The notes beneath the pieces are model-generated. The model saw nothing but the letters and a program-made list of their open reading frames with translations, was not told the DNA's origin and ran no database searches. DNA of 58,262 nt from Streptomyces sp. S.PNR 29 (GTDB lineage: Bacteria > Actinomycetota > Actinomycetes > Streptomycetales > Streptomycetaceae), in the NCBI RefSeq assembly GCF_030386795.1, contig NZ_JANUQM010000001.1:1-58262 (forward strand). Reading direction: 5' to 3'. The position numbers were made by a program, and so were the translations under genes. Each line of letters begins with the position of its first letter. The stretch's first letter is position 1. Positions 15,554 to 25,118 of this stretch are shown one piece after another.

Positions 15554-17247
15554 GCCCCACCACCCTTCCCGCCGGTCCGGAACACGGGCACGTCACCTTC
15601 CTCGGTGCCGGACCCGGAGATCCGGGACTACTGACACTGCGCGCCGTGGAGGCGCTGGCGAACGCGGACGTTCTCGTCGCCGAGCACGAGGTGCTCGACG
15701 TCGTACGCCAGCACGCCAGGCAGGGCGTTGCCGAAGTGCACACGGACGATCCTTCCGCGGATCCGATTCCGGGCACGCCCCAGCTGACCGTTGTTGACGG
15801 CACGTCAACAACTGCTGGACCCCCCGCTGTGCGGGATGCCGCACATCTTGTCATGGAGGCCGCGCGGGGCGGCAGGCGGGTCGTGCGTGCGGTGTCCGGG
15901 GACCCCGGGCTCGACACGTACGCCGCCGAGGAGATGCTGGCCTGCGCCGCCGCGGGCGTGCCGTTCGAGGTCGTTCCGGGCATCGCCACGGCTGTCGGCG
16001 TGCCCGCGTACGCCGGTGTGCCGCTGCGCGACGCGCAGGGCGCCGACGTGCGGTTCGTGGACGCGCGGACGGCCACGGACCGGTGCTGGACGGAGGTGGG
16101 GGCGTCGGACGGGACGGTCGTCGTGTCGACGACGCTCGACTCCGTGGCCGTGGCCGCCGGTGAGCTGGTGTCCGCCGGGCGCAAGCCGGACACCCCGCTG
16201 ACCGTCACCGTCGCCGGTACGACGACCCGGCAGCGGACGTGGACCGCCACGCTCGGCACGATCGCGCAGACGCTGAAGCAGGCCAAGGTGCTGCCCTCCC
16301 CGGAGGGCGGGCGGCCGGTGATAGCCGTGGTCGGTGAGCGTTCCGCCGCCGCCCAGCGCGAGCAGCTCGCGTGGTTCGAGTCCAAGCCGCTGTTCGGCTG
16401 GAAGGTGCTCGTGCCGCGGACGAAGGAGCAGGCGGCGTCGCTCTCCGACCAGCTGCGGTCGTACGGGGCCGTGCCGCACGAGGTGCCGACGATCGCCGTC
16501 GAGCCGCCGCGGACGCCTCAGCAGATGGAGCGGGCGGTCAAGGGGCTGGTGACGGGCCGCTACGAGTGGATCGCCTTCACGTCGGTGAACGCGGTCAAGG
16601 CGGTCCGGGAGAAGTTCGAGGAGTACGGGCTCGACGCGCGTGCTTTCGCGGGCATCAAGGTCGCGGCCGTGGGGGAGCAGACGGCCAAGGCGCTGATCGC
16701 CTTCGGTGTGAAGCCGGACCTGGTGCCGAGCGGGGAGCAGAGCGCGGCCGGGCTGCTGGAGGACTGGCCGCCGTACGACCCGGTCTTCGACCCGATCGAC
16801 CGGGTGTTCCTGCCGCGGGCCGACATCGCCACCGAGACGCTGGTCGCCGGGCTGATCGAGCTCGGCTGGGAGGTCGACGACGTCACCGCCTACCGGACCG
16901 TGCGTGCCTCGCCACCGCCCGCGGAGACGCGGGAGGCGATCAAGGGCGGTGGGTTCGACGCCGTGCTCTTCACGTCGTCGTCCACCGTGCGGAACCTGGT
17001 GGGCATCGCCGGGAAGCCGCACAACGTCACCGTGATCGCGTGTATCGGGCCGGCCACGGCCAAGACCGCCGAGGAGCACGGGCTGCGGGTGGACGTCATG
17101 GCGCCGGAGCCGTCCGTGCACAAGCTGGCGGAGGCGCTCGCCGACTTCGGGATGAAGCGGAGAGCCGCGGCGGTCGAGGCCGGGGACCCGGTCACGCGGC
17201 CCAGCGAGCGGCGGCCCGGGGCGCGGCGGCGGCGTTCGACGACGTGA
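15550..17247 (+). CDS. hemD: bifunctional uroporphyrinogen-III C-methyltransferase / uroporphyrinogen-III synthase
   Basis: A 565-aa fusion. Residues ~15-255 are the tetrapyrrole methylase domain (HVTFLGAGPGDPGLLTLRAVE, then VRAVSGDPGLDTYAAEE and the VPGIATAVGVPAYAG segment), which uses SAM. Residues ~265-535 are the HemD cyclase domain (GWKVLVPRTKEQAASL, FTSVNAVKAV, IACIGPATAKTAEEHGL). It closes hydroxymethylbilane and can feed sirohaem or cobalamin branches. The start is TTG overlapping the hemC TGA by two bases; no ATG or GTG fits. The last ~25 residues are basic and low complexity. Confidence 0.93.
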   Translation: MSPTTLPAGPEHGHVTFLGAGPGDPGLLTLRAVEALANADVLVAEHEVLDVVRQHARQGVAEVHTDDPSADPIPGTPQLTVVDGTSTTAGPPAVRDAAHLVMEAARGGRRVVRAVSGDPGLDTYAAEEMLACAAAGVPFEVVPGIATAVGVPAYAGVPLRDAQGADVRFVDARTATDRCWTEVGASDGTVVVSTTLDSVAVAAGELVSAGRKPDTPLTVTVAGTTTRQRTWTATLGTIAQTLKQAKVLPSPEGGRPVIAVVGERSAAAQREQLAWFESKPLFGWKVLVPRTKEQAASLSDQLRSYGAVPHEVPTIAVEPPRTPQQMERAVKGLVTGRYEWIAFTSVNAVKAVREKFEEYGLDARAFAGIKVAAVGEQTAKALIAFGVKPDLVPSGEQSAAGLLEDWPPYDPVFDPIDRVFLPRADIATETLVAGLIELGWEVDDVTAYRTVRASPPPAETREAIKGGGFDAVLFTSSSTVRNLVGIAGKPHNVTVIACIGPATAKTAEEHGLRVDVMAPEPSVHKLAEALADFGMKRRAAAVEAGDPVTRPSERRPGARRRRSTT

Positions 17248-17252
17248 GCTGA

Positions 17253-17276
17253 GGCGGAGCGCGGGTGCGCTCCGCC
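17253..17276 (+). terminator. terminator of the rex-hem operon
   Basis: A 10-bp perfect stem GGCGGAGCGC/GCGCTCCGCC with a GGGT loop, 5 nt after the hemD stop codon. Confidence 0.75.
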
Positions 17277-17317
17277 GTACAAGCCCCGCTCAGTGCCGCG
17301 CGGCGTACCCCGGAGTT

Positions 17318-18703
17318 CTACGCGGGGCTCACCGTGTGGCCGTGGCGCAGCAGGTTTCTCGGGTCGTACGTCGCCTTGTCGTGGCGGAGGCGTTCGTAGA
17401 CCTCCGGAGTCCAGGCTCGGGCACGGTCGCTCTCGTCGCCCGGGGTGCCGTGGATGTTGACCATGGTGCGGCCCGTGCTCCACGGGGCCATCGTGGTGTG
17501 GAGTGCCGCCGTCGCCTGCTCGATGGCCTCGGCGGCCGGTGGGGTGGCCAGGACACCGACGGTCTCCATGATGTACAGCGCGTCGCGGGCGCAGATGGCG
17601 TCCTCGACTGCGGACGGGCGGGCCAGTGCGCCGCCCATGTGGCGCACCTCGACCATCAGCAGCGGGCAGTCGGCGGCCGTGGGGCCCGCCTGGTCCAGGA
17701 GGGTGCTGAGGGCCTCGGGAGGCAGGTCGCGGAGCAGGAGGCTGGACTCCCTCGCGGGGAGCGGGTCCTGCGGTTCGATGTGGATGCGGTCCAGGGCCGC
17801 GTGGTCCATCTCCTCCACCGTGTCGACGGCGACCGGCGCGACCGTGCGGAGCGGTGCGATCAGGGCCTCGCCCTCGGCCGGATCGCCGGGCCAGGCGAGC
17901 GCGACGCGGGCCCAGAAGCCGCCGCGCAGCGGTTCGGGGATCTGCGGGATGGGCGGCAGACGGAGGATGGTGAAGGCGCTGCACATCTCGTCCGGCACCG
18001 TCCGCGTCCAGTCGACCCAGGCGCGCAGCAGCGCCTCGGCGTGCTCGCCGGGGCAGTAGATGCCGCCGCCGAGGAGGCGGGGCAGGGGGAGCAGGTCGGT
18101 GACGAGGGAGGTGACCACCCCTACGTTGCCCTTGCCGCCGCGCAGCGCCCAGAAGAGTTCCGGCTCGTGCAGGGCGTCCGTCTCGTGGAGGACTCCGTCC
18201 GGCGTGACGACCTGGAAGGAGCGGACGCGGTCGGCCGTGTAGCCGTAGGCGCGGCCGAGGACCGGCAGCCCGCCGCCCAGCGTGTAGCCGACCACGCCCG
18301 CGTCCGTGGAGGTGCCGCTGAGCCCGGCGAGACCGTGCGGCGCGCCCGCCGCCATGACGTGGCTCCACTTCGCGCCCGCGGCGACCGTCGCGGTGCGCTC
18401 GGCCGGGTCGATCCGTACGTCGGTCATGCGGGCGGTGCTGATCAGCAGCCCGTGGTCGATGGGGAAGTTGGCGCCGTGGCCGGTGGCCTGGACGGCGACC
18501 GGGGTGCCGGTGGCGGACGCCCAGCGCATCGCGGTCACGACGTCGTCGGCGCCGGCCGCCGCGACCACCACGTCGGGGGTGTGCAGCGCGGCCAGGTTGA
18601 AGCCGGCGACCTCCTCGGCGTAGCCGTCGTCGCCGGGGCGCAGGACGGGGCCGCGGATCTCGGAGAGGGCGAAGAGGTCGGGGGTGTGGTGGGGGGCGGT
18701 CAT
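17318..18703 (-). CDS. BBE-type FAD-linked oxidoreductase
   Basis: A 461-aa flavoprotein of the berberine-bridge/FAD_binding_4 class. The FAD domain contains PVAVQATGHGANFPIDHGLLI (GHG replaces the common GGGH site that bears a covalent His), TDAGVVGYTLGGGLPVLGRAYG and ALRGGKGNVGVVTS. The BBE tail is YDPRNLLRHGHTVSPA. Family members oxidise alcohols, sugars or alkaloid-like substrates with O2; this substrate is unknown. No signal peptide. The ATG at 18703 has AGGAGG upstream. It sits alone between the hem operon and the hemB gene on the opposite strand. Confidence 0.83.
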   Translation of the reverse strand: MTAPHHTPDLFALSEIRGPVLRPGDDGYAEEVAGFNLAALHTPDVVVAAAGADDVVTAMRWASATGTPVAVQATGHGANFPIDHGLLISTARMTDVRIDPAERTATVAAGAKWSHVMAAGAPHGLAGLSGTSTDAGVVGYTLGGGLPVLGRAYGYTADRVRSFQVVTPDGVLHETDALHEPELFWALRGGKGNVGVVTSLVTDLLPLPRLLGGGIYCPGEHAEALLRAWVDWTRTVPDEMCSAFTILRLPPIPQIPEPLRGGFWARVALAWPGDPAEGEALIAPLRTVAPVAVDTVEEMDHAALDRIHIEPQDPLPARESSLLLRDLPPEALSTLLDQAGPTAADCPLLMVEVRHMGGALARPSAVEDAICARDALYIMETVGVLATPPAAEAIEQATAALHTTMAPWSTGRTMVNIHGTPGDESDRARAWTPEVYERLRHDKATYDPRNLLRHGHTVSPA

Positions 18704-18925
18704 CGCGTCCTCCTGGAGCGCGTGCGTACGGGGCTGCGCGGGGAGGGACGGCGGCGGTGGGCGTTCAGGCGTCGGTGAGCGGCCGGCGGAAGAGCGGGGC
18801 GGGCCGTCGGTCCTTCGCGTTCTCTTTTCAGCTTCGCCCTGCGCTGTGCGGCCCGCATGCGGGGGCCGTCCGCGCCGACGCAGCGTCGGCAAAGGGGGTG
18901 CCGGGGCGGGCGTAGCGTAGGTGGC

Positions 18926-19918
18926 ATGACGACGTACGGATCTTTTCCCGGCACGCGGCCGCGGCGTCTGCGGACCACCCCCGCCATGCGTCGGATGGTC
19001 GCCGAGACGAGGCTGCACCCCGCCGATTTCATCCTCCCGGCCTTCGTGCGCGAGGGCGTCAGCGAACCGGTGCCGATCGAGGCGATGCCGGGGGTCGTGC
19101 AGCACACCCGGGACAGCCTGAAGAAGGCGGCCGCGGAGGCGGTGGCGGCGGGGGTCTCCGGGATCATGCTGTTCGGTGTGCCGGAGGAGTCGAAGAAGGA
19201 CGCGCTCGGTACGCCGGGGACCGATCCGGACGGGATTCTGCAGGTCGCCATCCGGGACGTACGGGCCGAGGTCGGGGACGATCTGCTCGTCATGTCCGAT
19301 CTGTGCCTCGACGAGACGACGGATCACGGGCACTGCGGGGTGCTCGATGAGCAGGGGCGGGTCGACAACGACGCGACTTTGGAGCGGTACGCCGAGATGG
19401 CGCAGGTGCAGGCCGACGCCGGGGCCCATGTGGTGGGCCCCAGCGGGATGATGGACGGGCAGATCGGGGTCGTCCGTGACGCCCTCGACCAGATCGGGCG
19501 CGAGGACGTCGCCATCCTCGCCTACACCGCCAAGTACGCCTCCGCCTTCTACGGGCCGTTCCGGGAGGCCGTGGCCTCCTCGCTGAAGGGCGACCGGAAG
19601 ACCTACCAGCAGGACCCGGCGAACGTCCGGGAGTCGCTGCGGGAGCTGGCGCTGGACCTGGAGGAAGGCGCCGACATGGTGATGGTCAAGCCTGCCGGGC
19701 CCTACCTCGACATCCTCGCGCGGGTCGCGGACGCCGTCGACGTGCCGGTCGCCGCCTACCAGATCTCCGGCGAGTACTCGATGATCGAGGCCGCCGCCGA
19801 GAAGGGCTGGATCGACCGGGACCGGGCGATCCTGGAGACGCTGACCGGGATCAAGCGGGCGGGGGCGCGGAACATCCTCACCTACTGGGCCACCGAGGCG
19901 GCCCAGAAGCTCGGCTGA
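18926..19918 (+). CDS. hemB: delta-aminolevulinic acid dehydratase (porphobilinogen synthase)
   Basis: A 330-aa enzyme condensing two aminolevulinates to porphobilinogen. The substrate lysines lie in [13 protein letters not shown] and [31 protein letters not shown] carries the Asp/Glu-rich variant of the metal site rather than a Cys triplet, implying the Mg-type enzyme. The C-terminus [18 protein letters not shown] is standard. The ATG at 18926 gives the conserved short N-terminus before [17 protein letters not shown]. It is separated from rex-hemACD by the divergent flavoprotein gene, and no Rex site is visible upstream. Confidence 0.96.
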   Translation: MTTYGSFPGTRPRRLRTTPAMRRMVAETRLHPADFILPAFVREGVSEPVPIEAMPGVVQHTRDSLKKAAAEAVAAGVSGIMLFGVPEESKKDALGTPGTDPDGILQVAIRDVRAEVGDDLLVMSDLCLDETTDHGHCGVLDEQGRVDNDATLERYAEMAQVQADAGAHVVGPSGMMDGQIGVVRDALDQIGREDVAILAYTAKYASAFYGPFREAVASSLKGDRKTYQQDPANVRESLRELALDLEEGADMVMVKPAGPYLDILARVADAVDVPVAAYQISGEYSMIEAAAEKGWIDRDRAILETLTGIKRAGARNILTYWATEAAQKLG

Positions 19919-19939
19919 AAACCGCCGTGCCGACCGCGC

Positions 19940-20602
19940 TCAGCCTGCCGAGGGCAGGGCGCGGATCGCGGCGATGTCGAACTGCAGGCGGACCTTCTCA
20001 CTCACCATCGCGCCGCCCGAGGCCAGCCTGTTGTCGTAGGTCAGGCCCCATTCCGACCGGTTGATGGTGGTGGTGCCGTCGAAGCCGACCCGTTCGTAGC
20101 CGAAGGGGTCGGTGACATGGCCTATGTAGGCCAGCTCCAGTACGACGGGGCGGGTGACGGCCTTGATGGTGAGGTCGCCGTTCATGCGGTACAGGTCGTC
20201 GCCCGCGAGCTGCACGGACGTGCTGGTGAACCGCATGTGGGGGTACCTCGCGGCGTCCAGGAAGTCACGGTGGACCAGGTGGGCGTCGCGCTGCTCCACA
20301 CCCGTGTCGACGCTGGCGGTGGACAGCATGATCTCGGCCCGCGACCGGGCGGGGTCGCGGCCGTCGAAGTAGAGCCGGCTCTCGTATTCCGTGAAGCAGC
20401 CGCGCACGGTGGTCACCATGGCGTGCCGGACGGAGAAGCCGATCCGGCTGTGCGCGGGGTCGATCATCCATTCGCCGGTCAGATCCGCCAGGGCGGGGTC
20501 CGGCAGGACGGCTGTGGGGGAGGTCGGCGAGCCCGCGGTGCCCTCTGGGGCGGCGGACGTCGCCTGGCGGCGGGACAGCACGCCGCGGCTGAACAAGTTC
20601 AT
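19940..20602 (-). CDS. YceI family protein
   Basis: A 220-aa protein with a polar N-terminal ~45 residues and then a YceI lipocalin-like barrel: GEWMIDPAHSRIGFSVRHAMVTTVRGCF, GDLTIKAVTRPVVLEL, and SEWGLTYDN near the end. YceI barrels bind isoprenoids or amphiphiles. No convincing signal peptide is visible, so it is probably cytosolic. The ATG at 20602 has only a weak ribosome binding site. It converges with hemB and diverges from the aminotransferase. Confidence 0.85.
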   Translation of the reverse strand: MNLFSRGVLSRRQATSAAPEGTAGSPTSPTAVLPDPALADLTGEWMIDPAHSRIGFSVRHAMVTTVRGCFTEYESRLYFDGRDPARSRAEIMLSTASVDTGVEQRDAHLVHRDFLDAARYPHMRFTSTSVQLAGDDLYRMNGDLTIKAVTRPVVLELAYIGHVTDPFGYERVGFDGTTTINRSEWGLTYDNRLASGGAMVSEKVRLQFDIAAIRALPSAG

Positions 20603-20917
20603 GATTCATCTGGTTACTGCACGACGGTTATTCGCTGCAACCTCACCGGAATGAGACTCCTCGAAATCCGCACCGGCTATTCACCGTGGCGTACGGCGGT
20701 CTGTCCCGCCATTTCCCATGACGACCCGGTTGTTTTTCATTTCGGGATATCGGCGACAAAGACCCGCGTCGGCGATCGGTTCCCGGGGCGCTGCCGCACC
20801 TCCCGCGTCCTTGGGCGGCCGGTGTCCGGATCCCGGAAATCTATCTGTAGGCGGCACGTACTTCTCTAGGCTGCGGGCACGAGCATCACCTCGTCACGCA
20901 GCCGAAGGAGCCGTTTC
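20603..20917. other. divergent intergenic region (yceI / aminotransferase)
   Basis: A 315-nt region between divergent genes. Bases 20600-20770 have markedly lower GC than the surroundings (runs such as GTTGTTTTTCATTTCGGG). A TAGGCT at 20867 is a possible -10 for the aminotransferase. No ORF or clear operator was found. Confidence 0.4.
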
Positions 20918-22123
20918 ATGACCGTCACCGAGCCCGCCCCCGCCACCCCCGTGCCGCCGCTCGCCGCGCGGGCCCGGTCGATCGGCGGTTCGCCGGTACG
21001 GGACATCCTGGCCGTGACCGCCCGCCCCGAGGTCATCAACTTCGCGGGCGGGCTGCCCGCGCCGGAGCTGTTCGACGCGGAGGGCATCGCCGCCGCCTAC
21101 CGGGCCGTGCTGGAGGAGATGCCCGCCCAGGCGCTGCAGTACTCCACGACGGAGGGTGAGCCGGGGCTGCGGGCCGCGCTCGCCGCCCGTACGGCCGCCC
21201 GCGGTCTGCCCACCCACCCCGACGACCTGCTCGTCACCAGCGGCTCTCAGCAGGCGCTGTCCCTGCTCACCACCGCGCTGGTCGAACCCGGCGAGACCGT
21301 CCTCGTCGAGAACCCCTGCTACCTGGCGGCCCTTCAGGCCTTCGGCTTCGCCGGCGCCCGCGTGGTCGCCGTGCCCTCGGACGCGCACGGGATCGACCCG
21401 GAGGCGCTGGAGGAACTGGTGGTGCGTGAACGCCCCAAGCTGCTCTACACCGTGCCGACCTTCCAGAACCCCACCGGCCGCACCCTGCCCGCCGACCGCC
21501 GCGCCGCCATAGCCTCCGTCGCCGCCCGGCACGGGCTGTGGATCGTCGAGGACGACCCGTACGGCGAACTGCGCTTCGAGGGCGAGCGGGTGCCGTGGAT
21601 CGCCTCCTACGAGGACGCCCGGGACCGGACCGCACTGCTGGGCTCCTTCTCCAAGGTCATGGCGCCCGGCCTGCGGCTCGGCTGGCTGCGGGCGCCCGCC
21701 GGGCTGCGCCGCGCCTGCGCGGTGGCCAAGCAGGCCGCCGACCTGCACACCCCGACCGTCAACCAGCTCGCCGCCGCGCGGTACCTGGCGGACCGGGACC
21801 TGGACGCGCACGTGGCGCGGGTGGCCGGCGCCTACCGGGAGCGGCGCGACGCCATGCTCGCCGGACTGGCGGACGCCCTCCCCGCGGGCTCCCGTTGGAA
21901 CCGTCCCGAGGGCGGCATGTTCCTGTGGGCCCGCCTGCCGGAGTCGTACGACACCACAGCCCTGCTGCCCACGGTGGTGCGGCAGGACGTGGCCTACGTC
22001 CCCGGCGCGCCCTTCTACGCCGGCGACCCCGACCGCTCGACACTGCGGCTGTGCTTCGTGACGCAGACGCCGGAGGAGATCGGGGAGGGGCTGCGCAGGC
22101 TGGGGGAGGGGCTGCGGGCCTGA
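20918..22123 (+). CDS. PLP-dependent aminotransferase, class I/II (LysN/2-aminoadipate type)
   Basis: A 401-aa fold-type I aminotransferase. INFAGGLPAPELF at the N-terminus and QYSTTEGEPGLRAALA are the signature of the group related to MocR and 2-aminoadipate aminotransferases. The pocket motif is TVPTFQNPTGRTLP, the cofactor Asp lies in IVEDDPYGELRFEG, and the Schiff-base lysine is in LGSFSKVMAPGLRLGW. RLCFVTQT near the end holds the carboxylate-binding Arg. There is no DNA-binding domain, so it is an enzyme rather than a MocR regulator. The substrate is unresolved. It lies 92 nt upstream of the NAT gene. Confidence 0.86.
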   Translation: MTVTEPAPATPVPPLAARARSIGGSPVRDILAVTARPEVINFAGGLPAPELFDAEGIAAAYRAVLEEMPAQALQYSTTEGEPGLRAALAARTAARGLPTHPDDLLVTSGSQQALSLLTTALVEPGETVLVENPCYLAALQAFGFAGARVVAVPSDAHGIDPEALEELVVRERPKLLYTVPTFQNPTGRTLPADRRAAIASVAARHGLWIVEDDPYGELRFEGERVPWIASYEDARDRTALLGSFSKVMAPGLRLGWLRAPAGLRRACAVAKQAADLHTPTVNQLAAARYLADRDLDAHVARVAGAYRERRDAMLAGLADALPAGSRWNRPEGGMFLWARLPESYDTTALLPTVVRQDVAYVPGAPFYAGDPDRSTLRLCFVTQTPEEIGEGLRRLGEGLRA

Positions 22124-22215
22124 GCCCTGCCGTCATGGCGTAGGCCGAAAGGCGGAGGCCGACATCCGGCGGGAGGCCGCGGACGAGGTGGGCCGGGGAT
22201 ACCTAGGGTGAAGGC

Positions 22216-23055
22216 ATGTCCGACACCGTGGAGATCAGGCAGTCAGACCTCGACGCGTATTTCAGGCGGATCGGTTGGGAGGGGGAGCGGCGGCCGGACG
22301 CGGCGACGCTGCGGGGGGTGCACCTCGCGCACATCCGGGGCATCCCGTTCGAGAACCTGGACGCCCTGGGCGGTACGGCGCCCTCCCTCGACCCCGACGA
22401 CCTCCTGGCCAAGCTGGTCCACAGCCGGCGCGGCGGCTACTGCTACGAGCACAACACGCTGCTGTCGCTCGCCCTGGAGGCGCTGGGCTTCCGGGTGACC
22501 CGGCTGGCCGCGCGGGTCGTCGTCGGCGCGGACCGCGTCGAGAGCCGCCCGCGCACCCATATGGCGCTGCTGGTCGAGGCGCCGGGCGACCCGCAGCCGT
22601 ACCTGACCGATGTCGGCTTCGGAGCGATCGGCGCGCTGCTGGAGCCGGTGCCGCTGACGGCCGGCACCGAGTTCCACGACGCCGGCCGTCGGCACCGGCT
22701 GACGCACGCACCGCACGGCGGGCCGCTGGAGCTGTGGGTGCTGGAGGCGTACGTCCCCGGGAAGGGCGACTGGGAGCGTCAGTACGCCTTCACCCTGGAG
22801 CCGTTCGAGAAGCCCGACTTCGAGGTCATCAACTGGCACATCGGTACGAACCCGCGCTCCCCGTTCACCCAGCGCCCTTACGTGCAGCGCGTCACCGCGG
22901 AGCGCCACCTCCTCCTCAACGGCCGTCTCCTCACCGAGACCCGCGCCGACGGCACCGTCACCGAGCGGGAGCTCACGGACGAGGCGGAGGTGCGGCGGCT
23001 CCTGGACGAGGAGTTCGCCATCACCGCTCCGGAGGGGCTCACTCTCCTCGGGTGA
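22216..23055 (+). CDS. arylamine N-acetyltransferase
   Basis: A 279-aa NAT. The Cys-His-Asp triad is visible: C76 in RRGGYCYEHN, H115 in RPRTHMALLVE, D132 in YLTDVGFG. The NAT N-terminal block is YFRRIGWEG and IPFENLDALGG. It moves acetyl groups from acetyl-CoA to arylamines or hydrazines; actinomycete members also act in amide formation for natural products such as rifamycin. No biosynthetic partner is evident here. ATG start, 13 nt after a weak GGGGATACCTAGGG leader. Confidence 0.92.
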   Translation: MSDTVEIRQSDLDAYFRRIGWEGERRPDAATLRGVHLAHIRGIPFENLDALGGTAPSLDPDDLLAKLVHSRRGGYCYEHNTLLSLALEALGFRVTRLAARVVVGADRVESRPRTHMALLVEAPGDPQPYLTDVGFGAIGALLEPVPLTAGTEFHDAGRRHRLTHAPHGGPLELWVLEAYVPGKGDWERQYAFTLEPFEKPDFEVINWHIGTNPRSPFTQRPYVQRVTAERHLLLNGRLLTETRADGTVTERELTDEAEVRRLLDEEFAITAPEGLTLLG

Positions 23056-23067
23056 CGCCCCTGACGG

Positions 23068-23856
23068 TCAGTCCCACCAGAAGTGCCAGACCGGCTGGCC
23101 GAGGACCTGCCGTTCGGCGTAGGCGCGCAGGGTCGTGTCGCCGCCCTGCCGGATGTTGTCCGGGCAGAACGCGAAGTGCTCGGCGGCGACGGCCTCCGCC
23201 TGGGCCAGGGTCGTGGGCGGGGCCGCGACGGACACCAGCAGGCGGTCGAAGCCGAGCGCCACGACCCGTATGCCGAACCGGTCCTCCCAGGAGCGGAGGA
23301 CCGCGCCGAGGCGGGCCGTGTCGTTCTCGTGGTTCGCGGGGACCATCCAGCCGATCGCGGCCGGGAGGTCGGCGCTGCGGCGGGCGGGGACCAGGGCCGG
23401 ACGCGGGTCCTTGAGCGGGCCGCCGCCGTCCAGGAGGACGTCCGCGAAGCCGGCGGCGACGGAGTCCGGGTCCTTGCCCTGGTCGGCGGCGGCGTCGGCC
23501 GGTCCGGGCCATTCCTCGCCCTCCGCCGCGCACGCCTCCCAGAACTCGGCCAGCACCTCCTCGGCGTCGTGATCGCCCGGGTACGACATCGCCCCGGGCG
23601 TCAACTCCCAGTCCTCCGGCCCGCCATGGCCGCCACCGACGTCGACGAGCACCGGCAGCAGACCGGCACGCCGCGCGGACGCCAGCGCCGTCCAGCCGCC
23701 GGGCACCGCCGGTTCGTCCGCGCACCACAGCAACGGCTCGTGCCACGGCCCCTCGTCGGTCGCGTCGATCAGTCTCCCGGCCGGGAGTTCGAGCCCGAGC
23801 ACACCACCGCTCGGGTCGGCCGCCAGCTTGGGCAGCGGGTTCGGAAGTGTCGCCAT
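23068..23856 (-). CDS. DUF4253 domain protein
   Basis: A 262-aa soluble acidic protein. The C-terminal ~120 residues (WEDRFGIRVVALGFDRLLVSV, LAQAEAVAAEHFAFCPDNI, YAERQVLGQPVWHFWWD) match the DUF4253 pattern common in Streptomyces, where it often accompanies contact-dependent or immunity-like genes. No catalytic motif is recognised. I chose MATLPNPLPKLA as the start; an upstream TTG is possible. It converges with the NAT gene. Confidence 0.75.
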   Translation of the reverse strand: MATLPNPLPKLAADPSGGVLGLELPAGRLIDATDEGPWHEPLLWCADEPAVPGGWTALASARRAGLLPVLVDVGGGHGGPEDWELTPGAMSYPGDHDAEEVLAEFWEACAAEGEEWPGPADAAADQGKDPDSVAAGFADVLLDGGGPLKDPRPALVPARRSADLPAAIGWMVPANHENDTARLGAVLRSWEDRFGIRVVALGFDRLLVSVAAPPTTLAQAEAVAAEHFAFCPDNIRQGGDTTLRAYAERQVLGQPVWHFWWD

Positions 23857-23976
23857 GCCGCCGACTGTAGGGGGCGGCACTGACAACGGGTCTTCTGGTG
23901 GGTGTCAGTGGCGCTTGTTACAAAGGGTGCGCAGGTGCCCACCGGGGGTGCCGACCGCAACGGAGGGGAAGTATTC

Positions 23977-24927
23977 GTGCGTACACGCACCGGATGGGGG
24001 CGCGCTCTGCTCGGCGCGCTCGCGAGCCTGACCGCCGCGTTAGGTGTCACCACCGCCCTTGCCGAGCCCGCCACGGCTGCCACCGGCACGCCGGTGGCCG
24101 TGACCAAGTACAGCCATACCAGCGAGGCCGGTGACTACATCGGCCAGGGCGGCAGCACCGCCTACACACCCGCGACGGCGACCATCACGGCCGGCGGCGA
24201 CGCGGCCTACGTACGCTTCCGTGTTCTCTCCACCGACCACACCTGGTGGGATGTCGACCTCGCCGCGCCCGAGGGCGAGAAACTGCACCCCGGCATCTAC
24301 CGCAACGCCGAGCGTGCGGCCTTCCGCACCGGCCGCTCCCCGGGCCTCGACGTCTCCGGCGACGGCCGGGGCTGCAACCAGGTCTACGGCCAGTTCTCGG
24401 TCAACCAGATCGAGACGGACGCCTCCGGCGCGATCACCGTCCTCGACGCCACCTACACCCAGCACTGCGAGAGCGCCGACGCCCCGGCCCTCAAGGGTGT
24501 CGTCAAGTACCGCGCCTACCCGCTGTCCTACGCCTACACCAGCGACGCCGGCGACTGGGTGGGCCAGGGCCGGAGCCAGACCTTCACCGGAGCCACCAGC
24601 ACGTTCTCACTCAGCCGCTCCGGCGACGGTGTCACCTACAGAGCCTCCGGCAAGCGTGAGTACTGGTCGGCCACGCTGACCCCGCCCACCGGCGAGCAGT
24701 TCGAGGTCGGCCGGACCTACCAGGCCCAGCGCTTCAACGGCGCCGGTATGGCCGGCCTGGACGTCGACGCCAACAGCCACGGCTGCAACACGGTCACCGG
24801 CGAATTCACCATCACCAAGCTCGCCCGCGACGACGACGGCACGATCAAGGCGATCGCGGCGAAGTTCGTGCAGCACTGCGAGGGCGGTGACGCGGCGCTG
24901 CGCGGCACGATCCACTACTACGCCTGA
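23977..24927 (+). CDS. secreted protein with a tandem duplicated domain (TTA codon)
   Basis: A 316-aa exported protein of unknown function. The signal peptide is ~32 residues: basic RTRTGWGR, hydrophobic core, AEPATAATG cleavage region. Two homologous units follow (about 40-175 and 180-316), each with AGDxxGQG near its start, WW or YWS, a CN cysteine (GRGCNQVYGQF / SHGCNTVTGEF) and a final QHCE cysteine before a strand ending in YRA/YYA. The two cysteines per unit probably form one disulfide. GGAGGGG lies 8 nt before GTG 23977. Codon 22 is TTA, so translation should depend on bldA tRNA. Confidence 0.72.
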   Translation: MRTRTGWGRALLGALASLTAALGVTTALAEPATAATGTPVAVTKYSHTSEAGDYIGQGGSTAYTPATATITAGGDAAYVRFRVLSTDHTWWDVDLAAPEGEKLHPGIYRNAERAAFRTGRSPGLDVSGDGRGCNQVYGQFSVNQIETDASGAITVLDATYTQHCESADAPALKGVVKYRAYPLSYAYTSDAGDWVGQGRSQTFTGATSTFSLSRSGDGVTYRASGKREYWSATLTPPTGEQFEVGRTYQAQRFNGAGMAGLDVDANSHGCNTVTGEFTITKLARDDDGTIKAIAAKFVQHCEGGDAALRGTIHYYA

Positions 24928-25118
24928 CGGCACCGGCGTGAGGCGAACTCCGTGAACGCCCTCCAGGTGGCCGGGGTCACCTGGAGGGTGGGGCCGCCGT
25001 CTTCCGCGTTCTCGGAGTCGCGGATGTGGATGGTGTGGGGGCAGGTGGCGACTTCGAGGCACTGGCCGCCCTCGCTACCGCTGTAGCTCGACTTGAACCA
25101 CTCAAGTGCGGTGCTCAT
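24918..25118 (-). CDS. DUF397 protein
   Basis: A 66-aa protein. WFKSSYSGSEGGQCLEVA near the N-terminus and FTEFA near the C-terminus are diagnostic of DUF397. These small proteins are usually encoded after an XRE/DUF5753 regulator and some act as antitoxin-like partners. GGAG precedes the ATG. The start overlaps (ATGA) the stop of the remaining C-terminal fragment of exactly such a regulator. Its 3' end overlaps the secreted-protein gene by 10 nt. Confidence 0.88.
   Translation of the reverse strand: MSTALEWFKSSYSGSEGGQCLEVATCPHTIHIRDSENAEDGGPTLQVTPATWRAFTEFASRRCRQA

Noticed and set aside
18704..19429. N-terminal extension of the BBE flavoprotein frame over hemB
   Set aside because: It is antisense to the well-supported hemB gene; the flavoprotein has a good ribosome binding site at its ATG at 18703.
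24959..24989. Hairpin CCTCCAGGTG/CACCTGGAGG after the secreted-protein gene
   Set aside because: It lies within the DUF397 coding sequence. It may still act as a terminator for the plus-strand gene, but coding constraint explains it equally well.
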